From NCBI GenBank assembly GCA_965276005.1, contig OZ254962.1, positions 372,001 through 436,000 on the forward strand: a stretch of 64,000 bases of DNA. The letters are read 5' to 3'. The number at the start of each line of letters is the position of its first letter. Position 1 is the first letter of the stretch. The stretch is from G965232465 sp965276005. GTDB lineage: Bacteria > Pseudomonadota > Alphaproteobacteria > JAQWUY01. The translations under genes and the position numbers were made by a program. The notes under the pieces are model-generated. The model saw nothing but the letters and a program-made list of their open reading frames with translations, was not told where the DNA came from and made no database searches. Positions 56,101 through 62,325 of this stretch are shown piece by piece.

Positions 56101-59100
56101 CGTCTTCGAGTTCGCCATTGCTATGCACATAGAATCTGTTATAGCCGGAGGTGCCATCGTAATCGATGAAATAAAAGAAAACTCTACCTTTTCTACTTGC
56201 ATCCGCTTTTCTGTCTACGAAGGGCATACCTACCGCCAATTTGGTACCGTCTTTATTAAAGGCAACAGCACTGCCGAATTTTGCCCCTTGTTGTGCTACA
56301 TCCAGATGGGCTGCAAGTTCTTTATTGGGTTTGGTATCGGGGTATCTATCTTTTCTGTACGCTATTTTATATTCTTGTGTTATGGTACTGCCCCATTTGC
56401 TGGTGTCGACAGTAAACAGATATACGGCACCGTTATCGATTGCCCCTGTATCGTCGCCCGGTGCCCCGACCGCCAATCTTTTACCATCGTTACTAATGGC
56501 AACGGCGGCACCAAAATTATCATCGTTTGCCAGTCGTAAATCAGCATTGTGTTCGACTTTTTTTGCCTGTGTTACAGTATTGCCCCAATTAGCGGCGGCG
56601 ATGTTAAACAGGTATATCCCGCCCCGGTCTTTAACAAGGTCGTTACCGGACGCCCCAACCACCAATTTCAATCCGTCACCGCTTAACGCTAAATCGGCAC
56701 CAAAAGCATCCTTATCACTGAGAGTAAGCCCTGTATTGCCATTGGAAATCTTTTTTATTTGTTTTGAATCATCGCCCCAAGTACCATTAGGCTTTGTGCC
56801 AATACTATACAAATACACCGCCCCTTTGTTTACATTTGCAATCCCCCCATCGTCATCGGCAGGTGCCCCAATCGCCAATTTCGTCCCATCATTGCTTAAC
56901 GACAGGCTGGCACCAAAATCATCAAAATTCAATATGTCGGTGCCTATTATCTCTTCTGGGTCTGTTATCTTATTGCCCCATGGTTTTGCATCTCTAATTT
57001 GAAACAAATATACTGTACCGGCTTTCATATCCGAAGCGGCACCCACAGCCAATTTCCACCCATCGCTGTTTATCGCCACACTTGTACCAAAATAAATACT
57101 GTGTCCTAGTTGCAGAGATGCCCCACTATAAAGGGGCGTGTTATGGGTAATCTTATTTACTTGTGTTATTGTTTTTGCCCATTCTTCAGCAACACCATTA
57201 TTGCTAAGGGTAAATAGGTACACCGCCCCGGCACTAATTTTATCGTTATTACTATCAGAACCATCGATGTAATCCGTATTGGGTGCCCCTACAACCAATC
57301 TCTTTTGATCATGGTTTAATGCGACACTGGTACCAAATCGATCACCATTACTTAGGGAAACGGCACTGTGTGCCGCACTCAGCTTGGCGGTTTGTATCAA
57401 TTTTCTGCCCCATGTACCACTTCTTGTATGCCCTTCGATGTAAAATAAATATACGGCACCTTTATTATTATCGGCACCCGCCGCCCCAACCGCCAAGTAT
57501 GCCCCGTAGTCATCGAATGCTAGGCTGGTGCCAAATTCTTCGCCCTGAGATAATTTTAGGGGTTTTTTTATCAGGTACTCTTCACCCGGTGCCCCCCTGT
57601 GTTGGACGATGGTTCCGTTGGCAATTTTTGCCACTTGTCTTATGGAATCCCCCCATTCGTTGTCCTTGCCAATGCCGAACAGATACACCGCCCCGCTGTC
57701 TGCGAGGGCGTTATCGCCATCACTGTCATCGCCATACGCTGCGACCGCTAATTTCGATCCATCATCGCTGAGAGCAATGTTGGATCCAAAATAATCATGG
57801 GCATCCAACGCCATAGAAAAACGGTGTTTCATTTTTTTTGTTTGCGTTACCGTATCCCCCCATGTGCGGCCACCGATGGTAAACAGGTATACCGCCCCTT
57901 GCGAAGCTTCTACCGATCCATCGTGATCGCCGCTTGCACCGACCGCCAATTTCGACCCGTCCGCACTTAACGATACGCTGCTACCAAAAACATCGTTTTT
58001 GTCCAGCTTAAGATTTACTTTGCCATCGTGTATTTTTGCCGTTTGTGTTATCTTGTCGCCCCAATAGGTGTTTTTGCCAATTTTAAACAAGTACACCGTT
58101 CCTGTGCTTGACTTGTTGTTAACATAAGTATTGTGTGCCCCAACTGCCAATTTCGTTCCATCATCACTTAACGACAAGCTACTACCAAACTGATCAGCCC
58201 AATGAATTTGCAGTGTGGTTCCATCGTCTTTAATCTGCGTGCCTTTTTTAATCTCTTGTGGTGTGTTTATGGTGTCTGCCCATGTACCAGAGGCTACATC
58301 CCCTTGAATGGTAAACAGATATATCACATCATAAAGACCATTATTAGTGGCACTTTTAACCGCCAGCTTCGACCCATCGGCACTGAGTGCTATACTTCTG
58401 CCGAATTCACTATTTAGGGATAATGAAAGGGGGGTATTATTGTTGCTACTGTCGACCAATAGGGTTCCGTTGGTTATTTTTTTCGCCTGTTTTATGGTGT
58501 GCCCCCATGTGGATCCCGTGCCGCTAATGGTATACAAATATACCGCCCCCGCATTATAAGCACCACTATCATCGCCGCCTGCACCGACAGCGAGCAATTT
58601 TCCGTCATCGCTGAGCGCTATGGTATCGCCAAACCGATCATTTTTGTCTAGGGAAACTTGCGTGTGTGCGTCATTCAGCGTTGCCCCCCGTGTTATGGAT
58701 TTACCCCATGTATGGGATTTTGCATCGCCTTCGATGGTAAACAGGTATACCGCCCCTTTGGATGTGTCCTTATTATGTACACCAGCTGCCCCAACTGCCA
58801 ATTTTGACCCATCGGCACTTAACGATACATTGCCCCCAAAATGGGTGCCATCGGCTAGGGTTAGGGTGGCACCGTTTTTCATTTTACTGTTGTGGGCAAT
58901 TTTTGTCATTTGTGTTACGGTATCGCCCCACTGAGTGTCTTTGCCGATGATAAACAGATATACCGCCCCTTTGTTTGCGTATGTTACCCCCCCGTCGTCG
59001 CTGCCATATGCCCCAACCGCTAACATCTTGCCATCATCGCTTAACGATACGCCACTGCCAAAACTATCACTAGACCCTAGGGATAAAGCATTGCTGTTTC

Positions 59101-60748
59101 TTATCTTTTTTGCCTGTGCCAGTGCCGATCCCCAGCCGATTTTGTCAATAGTAATATTTTTTGGGTCGAGCAAAATCACCCCGTTACCCGCCTCGACCCG
59201 TTGTAAACCGAAGCTGTCGACTTGTTTTTTGCCCGATATTTCCACCGCTCCGCCGCTGGCACCTGTTGCATCGATAGCCGCATAATTGTTGGTGGTGTGA
59301 TCCGCCCATACAATCGCCGTGCCGCCCGTACCTGATGCGGCCGACACATTGACGGTTACCCCCGTACCCAACGAAGTTTTACTGGCACTGACAAGGTCGC
59401 TGTTATCCGCCCAGCGGCCGACAAACAAATATTTGCTACGATTGTCGAGTTGGCTGGTTTTCGGGGTGTATGCCCCGCCTTGAAACGCCCCGCCCAGACG
59501 GATTCGCCCGCCCTGAGTTTTGCCGCTTGCCGATAGTGTACCCGAATAAAAACCGATCAATCCGCCGCTGCTACTGATGTCGATAGTGCCGCCGTCACCG
59601 TCCGTACTGTCGGCTTTAAAATCTGCTGAGCCCAACACTTTGGTACCCCGTTTGCCCAATCCGCCAATAAACGACAGATGACCGCCTTTGGTACGCCCAG
59701 ACACATCGAAACGGGTGCTGGCGTTTAGGTTCGACCCCTGTTGCAACGCCACTTTCACCGTGCCGCCGCTGCCAGTGTTTGCCACCGCCGTCACCGTACC
59801 ATCGGCATTTAGCGACTCGCTAGTGATGGCAACCGTGCCGGCATTGCCATAATCTGCATCAGCGGTGATTCGCCCGCTGCTGGCAATCCCCAGAGTGCCG
59901 CCGCTTATGGATATAACCCCTTGTTGCGAAGACACGGTGTTTGCCGATACAATACCGCTTATCGAGATCGATTGCCGCAAAATAGCGGACGCATCGGCGA
60001 CGGTTATGTCGATAAATCCACCCCGTGACTCGATCTTACCGCTTACATCAAGGGTAGCGGAGACTTTGTTACCGTTTACATCGGTGAGAGTATCCCACTT
60101 GTCCGTAGGCACTTCGACCCGCAAAAAATCGTTATCGCCAAACGACATGATAATCCTTTCGCCGCCGCCAAAGCCTACCTTGCCGACAAGGGCTCGAACG
60201 GTGCCATCGTTTCTCACCGCCCCGCCAAGCAACGCCACAAAACCGCCGTCATCGACCGCAATAGTACCCTGATTCGAAACAACGCCATTTTTACCATTTT
60301 TCGTAAATGTATAGTCGCCATTCAAAAAATCATCGTTGTCGATGTCGAGAGTCGAGGCAACAAAACCGCCCGTGTCGATGACCCCATCTTTCGTGATTAA
60401 GATACCATTAGGGTTAATCAAGAACACACTGCCGTTACTGTTAATCTGCCCGGCAATTTCCGAAGTAAAATCGCCCGTAACCCGGTTTAAGGTTGCCGAA
60501 TCGCTATTGGGTTGGTTAAAGTTTACCGCATTGTCCTTACCAACAGAAAAACTCTGCCAATCGATAATCGCTTTATCAGAGCGTTGGTCGATATGCAGGG
60601 TATCGCCATCATAACGGATACCAGCCGACCCCTCCTGCACCAAACCACCTTGCGGTAAATCACCCGCAAACGCCACGCCACCAGCACACAAAGAAGAGGC
60701 AGCCAACAAGGCGTACTTTATTGATTTCATACACATTTTATTCACCAT
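47123..60748 (-). CDS. Giant two-partner-secretion adhesin (haemagglutination domain, FG-GAP-like and YDG/MBG repeats)
   Basis: 4541 residues, by far the largest gene. Signal peptide MKSIKYALLAASSLCAGGVAFA (read in parts; ATG 60736 or 60730 are alternative starts). Residues about 30-250 form a haemagglutination-activity/TPS domain with VNFNQPNSDSATLNRV and FLINPNGILI (the NPNG motif). About 530-1800: 18 FG-GAP-like repeats of some 70 residues (FGSSVSLSADGSKLAVGA, GAVYLFTI). About 2090-2770: six diverged YDG domains (KVYDGTTN, KTYDGTNKATV and others). About 2770-3893: twelve near-identical MBG-type repeats. About 3910-4140: three more YDG-like units. About 4370-4410: hydrophobic Gly/Ala-rich segment, then a unique tail. 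Probably exported and surface-displayed; no TpsB partner is in the window. Convergent with cobT. Confidence 0.9.
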   Translation of the reverse strand: MVNKMCMKSIKYALLAASSLCAGGVAFAGDLPQGGLVQEGSAGIRYDGDTLHIDQRSDKAIIDWQSFSVGKDNAVNFNQPNSDSATLNRVTGDFTSEIAGQINSNGSVFLINPNGILITKDGVIDTGGFVASTLDIDNDDFLNGDYTFTKNGKNGVVSNQGTIAVDDGGFVALLGGAVRNDGTVRALVGKVGFGGGERIIMSFGDNDFLRVEVPTDKWDTLTDVNGNKVSATLDVSGKIESRGGFIDITVADASAILRQSISISGIVSANTVSSQQGVISISGGTLGIASSGRITADADYGNAGTVAITSESLNADGTVTAVANTGSGGTVKVALQQGSNLNASTRFDVSGRTKGGHLSFIGGLGKRGTKVLGSADFKADSTDGDGGTIDISSSGGLIGFYSGTLSASGKTQGGRIRLGGAFQGGAYTPKTSQLDNRSKYLFVGRWADNSDLVSASKTSLGTGVTVNVSAASGTGGTAIVWADHTTNNYAAIDATGASGGAVEISGKKQVDSFGLQRVEAGNGVILLDPKNITIDKIGWGSALAQAKKIRNSNALSLGSSDSFGSGVSLSDDGKMLAVGAYGSDDGGVTYANKGAVYLFIIGKDTQWGDTVTQMTKIAHNSKMKNGATLTLADGTHFGGNVSLSADGSKLAVGAAGVHNKDTSKGAVYLFTIEGDAKSHTWGKSITRGATLNDAHTQVSLDKNDRFGDTIALSDDGKLLAVGAGGDDSGAYNAGAVYLYTISGTGSTWGHTIKQAKKITNGTLLVDSSNNNTPLSLSLNSEFGRSIALSADGSKLAVKSATNNGLYDVIYLFTIQGDVASGTWADTINTPQEIKKGTQIKDDGTTLQIHWADQFGSSLSLSDDGTKLAVGAHNTYVNNKSSTGTVYLFKIGKNTYWGDKITQTAKIHDGKVNLKLDKNDVFGSSVSLSADGSKLAVGASGDHDGSVEASQGAVYLFTIGGRTWGDTVTQTKKMKHRFSMALDAHDYFGSNIALSDDGSKLAVAAYGDDSDGDNALADSGAVYLFGIGKDNEWGDSIRQVAKIANGTIVQHRGAPGEEYLIKKPLKLSQGEEFGTSLAFDDYGAYLAVGAAGADNNKGAVYLFYIEGHTRSGTWGRKLIQTAKLSAAHSAVSLSNGDRFGTSVALNHDQKRLVVGAPNTDYIDGSDSNNDKISAGAVYLFTLSNNGVAEEWAKTITQVNKITHNTPLYSGASLQLGHSIYFGTSVAINSDGWKLAVGAASDMKAGTVYLFQIRDAKPWGNKITDPEEIIGTDILNFDDFGASLSLSNDGTKLAIGAPADDDGGIANVNKGAVYLYSIGTKPNGTWGDDSKQIKKISNGNTGLTLSDKDAFGADLALSGDGLKLVVGASGNDLVKDRGGIYLFNIAAANWGNTVTQAKKVEHNADLRLANDDNFGAAVAISNDGKRLAVGAPGDDTGAIDNGAVYLFTVDTSKWGSTITQEYKIAYRKDRYPDTKPNKELAAHLDVAQQGAKFGSAVAFNKDGTKLAVGMPFVDRKADASRKGRVFFYFIDYDGTSGYNRFYVHSNGELEDGIDHKFITGHFGTAVALSDDGTKLAVGEVDRYGYDGTVSLFVLSGGSTRGWGSVVKRTDRIVSRSHSAGGFRFSSSVALNKDGTLLAVGAPTYNQGHPLKPIGAVYLFKLRDSGDNWDSHSDPAHPNRQVSPDKITDGSGGISLQIGDAFGSAVSLASDHTGTLLAVGARGDSTGGNNRGAVHLLTIDSSNKVATAYKIAHGKGVHLVDDDAFGTSVALSADGKYLAVGTKGDDHGGYNKGAVYLINVGYAKNPTTIWQNKLKVGTDLKIVASNDITINDTIITNTGTGTLTLIAGRSIHINADVKINGGLVLKANNTGDVSVSGDAAGSVDGHNFDGLLKLSERDDGKAEITVATGKTLSGGTNDLIIKMLTGGSSAIAAKKQTGTITLWQVDGKRISIVHAGTTKTGDTPSDSEIIILNNGQIKSTGDLDKGDIAIELVADKFTNQADATALKIDDNSGDKGRYLVWTKTPKDNTIGGISGYSFAQFNQAYNARGGDFQANPAVISDDNTKNTSGFIYSANPNVQFTTALATKNKVYDGTTNAPNTTLKFVNNTVDGLKFKVGGLVDPSGNATIHFNATANNVTGTVYDSTDRAVSGVSAGLTFKYTVVGSVTYKDGNGKPVYGLVTTPTLAPVTGAAITQRGLIIDINELTFGAKTYDGTNKATVGIRAGKDGFQDGINGDTGLVGRETATLTIGNGSFKHADKTLGAAKQIFIANADALKINNPNYKIQVLAFGTKAATDKANGIAVHGLTQDVNTRKLHLKLSDFKVQGTGSAIGEQVYDGDTQADVIINSGKGFKTSGKNGMVQTDDLKLTLKTGAFKFNSKNVGNKRVLFDNPNNIQLTGKDAGYYELVLESGQKLTTASGDTGIRAKITKRGVVLVAHEFTAQDKAYDGTKKATVTLKPNQDGLYAAIWNNTGIIGKDKVTLNIDNTKTPFKYTNKHAGKNKQIYIDDASALTLNGDHAGNYKILVHDNNGRLQDKASGISVYELTSTINKRKLYLKLSELGVDGDSGTQKYDGSTQADVQVKTDKDGFYDADGSTGKLSTDTLKLNIANGAFKYNNPDAGKDKPVFFDAVANITLGDADAGNYALYIKGGDASTSGDTLLSAIAAGTDTAVIKGTISKAFLYVSATPTNRTYDGTKTIALTNTTIKDEAGNPKDYASTIESGGIRGSVITADVGSGKKVTIAGDLELTDTYKNYALVYNFYNSDGDNNNDITVNITPATLTVTADFDDHTYDGGTRVNHKNASVSGWINTDTGFSKDISSAFTGTLLADAASKNVGSQDVIFSGLTLKTDAGSYGNYTFVYATNKQVNITPATLTVTADLDDHTYDGGVQVNPKNASVSGWISTDTGFSKDISSAFTGTLVADAASKNVGSQDVTFNGLTLKTDAGSYGNYTLAYATNKQVNITPATLTVTADFDDHTYDGGVQVNPKNASVSGWISTDTGFSKDISSAFTGTLVADAASKNVGSQDVTFNGLILKTDAGSYGNYTLAYATNKQVNITPATLTVTADFDDHTYNGSTRVNPKNASVSGWISTDTGFSKDISSAFIGTLVADAVSKNVGSQDVTFNGLTLKTDAGSYGNYTFVYATNKQVNITRATLTVTADFDDHTYNGGIRVNHKNASVSGWISTDTGFSKDISSAFTGTLLADAASKNVGSQDVTFNGLILKTTPGSYGNYSFAYDNKKVNIIPATLTVTADFDDYTYNGSTRVNPKNASVSGWISTDTGFSKDISSAFTGTLVTDAASKNVGSQDVVFSGLTLMTTPGSYGNYTLAYDNKQVNITPATLTVTADFDDHTYNGSTRVNPKNASVSGWIDTDTGFNKDINSAFTGALVADAASKDVGTHTVTFGGLTLKTDAGSYGNYTFVYATNKQVNITRATLTVTADFDDHTYNGGIRVNHKNASVSGWISTDTGFSKDISSAFTGTLSADAASKNVGSQDVTFNGLILKTTPGSYGNYSFAYDNKKVNIIPATLTVTADFDDYTYNGSTRVNPKNASVSGWISTDTGFSKDMKDVFTGTLVTDAASKNVGSQDVVFSGLTLMTTPGSYGNYTLAYDNKQVNITPATLTVTADFDDHTYNGSVRVNPKNASVSGWISTDTGFSKDISSAFTGTLVADAASKDVGTHTVTFGGLTLKTDAGSYGNYTFVYATNEQVNITPATLTVTADFDDHTYDGGVRVNHKNASVSGWISTDTGFSKDIKDVFTGTLVADAASKNVGSQDVTFNGLILKTTPGSYGNYMFAYATNKQVNITPATLTVTADFDDHTYDGGIRVKHKNASVSGWISTDTGFSKDIKDAFTGTLVADAASKDVGTHTVAFDGLTLKTDAGSYGNYTLVYDQSKTVNISPRVLKFNKDELRAISRVYDGTVNITTVALLGANADGIIDKNDDGTGVITADIGKVKLDVNAVNSIADGKAPGFVFFNPNYESSAKKIKIGTADKIKLTGSMANNYDLKMADGSDLGDGKTIQGWTGTVNKKALTVTGTPTDRVYDGSKDIVVTNPSIRSSDWVSTDTLVKTYAAAIASGTISGRVTNGDASDTSKAVKITSNLVLNTAYKNYTLVYDNSQTVNIKPRPLIITAEKMTSTREYDVETAVQVSYPIFKKASGDNGWVHNEGKRPNGTDRTVNEITSGALKGKTENADVGDNKKVILSGLNLKQISLNNVDTAAKGTKTQLKNYILVHDDSRTINITHKMLGLIGSHLQAKPSPNNTNIVDLSLRDGKLGYSEDNLAKPEHNKIRIDIKWGAAKYKNTIAGKDKEILVNDKTKFVLTGPAYVKNYKLNIKNNRRIYGVKGESTPYVSAADTELGTPGSSGGTGAAAGIVLVGAGTALVMGGGIAVLGVGAAATGATGATGATSNAGAGAAATEATGAAGGPVSSMENIFNTGTYAHLNGIDMRAVSHPLQTPTHRHKAPLWASVFDNPQTPKIQYKVKYTTTYDLTFLANNIKAQKVVPLYEINEDMYQTIKDIFVRQSAPTHKTASTQTKDTPPA
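49073..52440 (-). repeat. Twelve-unit tandem repeat (about 282 bp, 93-94 residues each) in the adhesin
   Basis: Each unit reads VNITPATLTVTADFDDHTY, (D/N)GG-(T/V/I)RVN-KNASVSGW, ISTDTGFSKDISSAFTGTL, VADAASKNVGSQDVTFNGL, LKTDAGSYGNYTxxYATNKQ. Units ending AYDNK(K/Q) are one residue shorter. Units 5-6-7 (counted from the N-terminal side) closely match units 8-9-10 in order, so a block of about 840 bp was duplicated. Variation is concentrated at the YDG/YNG segment and at SSAF/KDVF. Confidence 0.95.
55340..59160 (-). repeat. Eighteen FG-GAP-like repeats in the adhesin
   Basis: Repeating pattern: (D)xFGxxVALSxDGxKLAVGAxG, DDxGxxNxGAVYLFxI, xxxWGxxITQxxKI. I count 18 copies of the FG...LAVGA core. 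Several contain DxDGDxDD-like acidic loops that could bind calcium as in integrin-type propellers. Units are diverged at DNA level, unlike the downstream array. Confidence 0.88.
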
Positions 60749-60894
60749 TTCCTAATAATACGCTATATTACCTATGTACTATAGCATAGTAGACCATACC
60801 ATAAATAAAGGTAAAATGATATAAAAAAAGAAAACCTATTTTATTTTTATACGAAATTTGCTGTATTATGTCTTATATTTGAGGTGTTATACAA

Positions 60895-61060
60895 GCGGTT
60901 GCAACCGCTGAGGGCGATAGCCCGATGTGGTGCTCGATGCGGGGGGAAGTGCGTGTGGTATTTTGTCGTGCGAAGCACGGTAAAATCCACATTATACGCA
61001 CGGGGGGCGATAGCCCCCTAGACTCACAAGCCACAAACGCAAATCAACCGGTACAATATG
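60895..61060 (+). repeat. Palindromic element, copy F (core 60895-61025)
   Basis: This occupies the gap between the adhesin and the cyclophilin gene. GCGGTTGCAACCGC, GGGC-GATA-GCCC, CGTGC-GAA-GCACG and a last hairpin GGGGGC-GATA-GCCCCC, where the loop is four bases instead of GAA; tail to about 61060. The remaining gap, 60749-60894, is AT-rich upstream sequence of the adhesin with no clear promoter. Confidence 0.92.
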
Positions 61061-61073
61061 TAGCCACAGTCGA

Positions 61074-61104
61074 ACAAAAACACCGCCTAAACAATGGCGG
61101 TGTT
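61074..61104 (-). terminator. Rho-independent terminator of the cyclophilin gene
   Basis: AACACCGCC (61079-61087) pairs perfectly with GGCGGTGTT (61096-61104) around an 8-base loop; on the reverse strand the stem is followed by a T run. It lies 30 bases past the cyclophilin stop. Confidence 0.75.
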
Positions 61105-61133
61105 GGAGGGTAGGGGGGATAGAAAAAATGTTG

Positions 61134-61673
61134 TTACTTTACATCTGCTGCTACGGACAATTTTACGATTCGGTCTGGATCGTCGACAGTGCCGTTTTCG
61201 TATGGGCTGCCTTTTTTAATGTTGTCGACAAATGCCATGCCGTCGATGACTTTACCCCATGCGGTGTATTGCCCGTCTAGGTGTGGGGCGTCGGCAAACA
61301 TAATAAAGAACTGGCTATCGGCAGAATTCGGGTGCTGTGACCGTGCCATCGACACCACGCCACGGGTGTGTGCCACATCGTTAAATTCCGCACTCAGATA
61401 GCGACCACTGCCCCCCGTGCCCGTACCGGTCGGGTCGCCCGTCTGTGCCATAAAGCCGTCGATAACCCGATGAAACACAATACCATCATAAAAACCGTCC
61501 CGTGCCAGCTGCTTAATCCGTTCCACATGTCTCGGGGCTTTGTCGGGGTACATTTCGATAACCACCCGCCCATCTTTTAAGTCTAAATACAATGTGTTTT
61601 CTAAATCCATAGCCATAGTTCCCTTTATACCAAGTAGTAAAAATCCTAAAATAAAAATAATCCGCTGTACCAT
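61134..61673 (-). CDS. Cyclophilin-type peptidyl-prolyl isomerase, exported
   Basis: ATG 61673 gives 179 residues: signal peptide MVQRIIFILGFLLLGIKGTM with cleavage near MA-MDLEN, then the cyclophilin domain with IVFHRVIDGFMAQTGDPTGT, SGRYLSAEFND, RGVVSMARSQHPNSADSQFF and GQYTAWGKVIDGM. The frame upstream to 61820 is not used. Accelerates proline isomerisation, probably in the periplasm. AAGGA about 10 bases before the start. Confidence 0.92.
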   Translation of the reverse strand: MVQRIIFILGFLLLGIKGTMAMDLENTLYLDLKDGRVVIEMYPDKAPRHVERIKQLARDGFYDGIVFHRVIDGFMAQTGDPTGTGTGGSGRYLSAEFNDVAHTRGVVSMARSQHPNSADSQFFIMFADAPHLDGQYTAWGKVIDGMAFVDNIKKGSPYENGTVDDPDRIVKLSVAADVK

Positions 61674-61846
61674 AATATGCCAATCCTTAATAAATGCCTT
61701 CGAATCAAAATCGAATAAAAATTGTAGCGTACATATAACACATTTTGTCCAAGTTTGTACAGTAGGGAGAATATTTTTTTTGTCGTATAAAAAAAACAAC
61801 TTCAGCAAGCACGGACACATTATTTTTTATTTTTATGTTTTTAGGC

Positions 61847-61875
61847 TTGTGTATGAGATATGTTTGTTGTATCAT
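61847..61875 (+). promoter_or_regulatory. Putative promoter for the small HTH gene
   Basis: TTGTGT (61847-61852) and TATCAT (61870-61875) with a 17-base spacer, 58 bases before the start at 61933. Confidence 0.4.
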
Positions 61876-61932
61876 GTCGAGTGCAAGCCAATTTTTGGCG
61901 GTTTTACTTTAAAATATAGAGGATATAAAAAA

Positions 61933-62145
61933 ATGGATTTATACAATTACAAAGAACTAGAAAGATATAAACAGATTTCTGGCGTTTCATATGAAAGTAT
62001 GGCAAAGGATATGGGCGTTAGTATCTATTCTGCTCAGGGCGTAGCCAAAGGCAGGAGCAAAAATATCGGACATGTTATGAAATTTGTCGAAGTGCTGAAT
62101 AAACACCTCGACAAAAAAATAGACTTTAAGGATTTTATCCTATAG
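61933..62145 (+). CDS. Small helix-turn-helix protein
   Basis: 70 residues from ATG 61933 (MDLYNYKELERYKQISGVSY). The segment ISGVSYESMAKDMGVSIYSA fits helices 2-3 of an XRE-like HTH (SYESMAKDMGVS as helix-turn), followed by GRSKNIGHVMKFVEVLNKHL. Lacks other domains and is shorter than most XRE repressors. The open frame upstream (from 61540) overlaps the divergent cyclophilin gene and is rejected. No partner gene is evident. Confidence 0.55.
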   Translation: MDLYNYKELERYKQISGVSYESMAKDMGVSIYSAQGVAKGRSKNIGHVMKFVEVLNKHLDKKIDFKDFIL

Positions 62146-62274
62146 TCTGGTTGAAAATGGATACAGAATACTAACCAACACAGAGGCGTGTTATAATAGG
62201 TGGCAATGTCTCTGTGTGGAGGGGCGAGATATGGTTTTGTACCCGGGGTTTTGACGCATTTTATGAGTACGCAA

Positions 62275-62325
62275 GGGGTATGTTAGATATAGGGGTATGT
62301 TAGATATAGGAATATGTTAGATATA
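62275..62325 (+). repeat. 17-bp tandem triplication creating successive ATG codons before pepF
   Basis: Units 62275-62291, 62292-62308 and 62309-62325 (GGGGTATGTTAGATATA twice, then GGAATATGTTAGATATA). Each carries a purine-rich ribosome-binding site and an ATG, at 62280, 62297 and 62314; a further ATG at 62263 keeps the same 17-base spacing. The first three give seven-codon frames ending in TAG, with the next ATG embedded in the final codons; only the fourth opens into pepF. Confidence 0.85.

Noticed and set aside
47070..60614. Many plus-strand open frames opposite the adhesin, including 47070-47762, 55904-56539, 56241-57002 and 59865-60272
   Set aside because: They are antisense shadows of a single continuous reverse frame with domain structure, and their translations show only mirrored repeat composition.
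61674..61820. 49-residue extension of the cyclophilin
   Set aside because: A signal peptide begins at 61673 and the upstream part contains no matching features.
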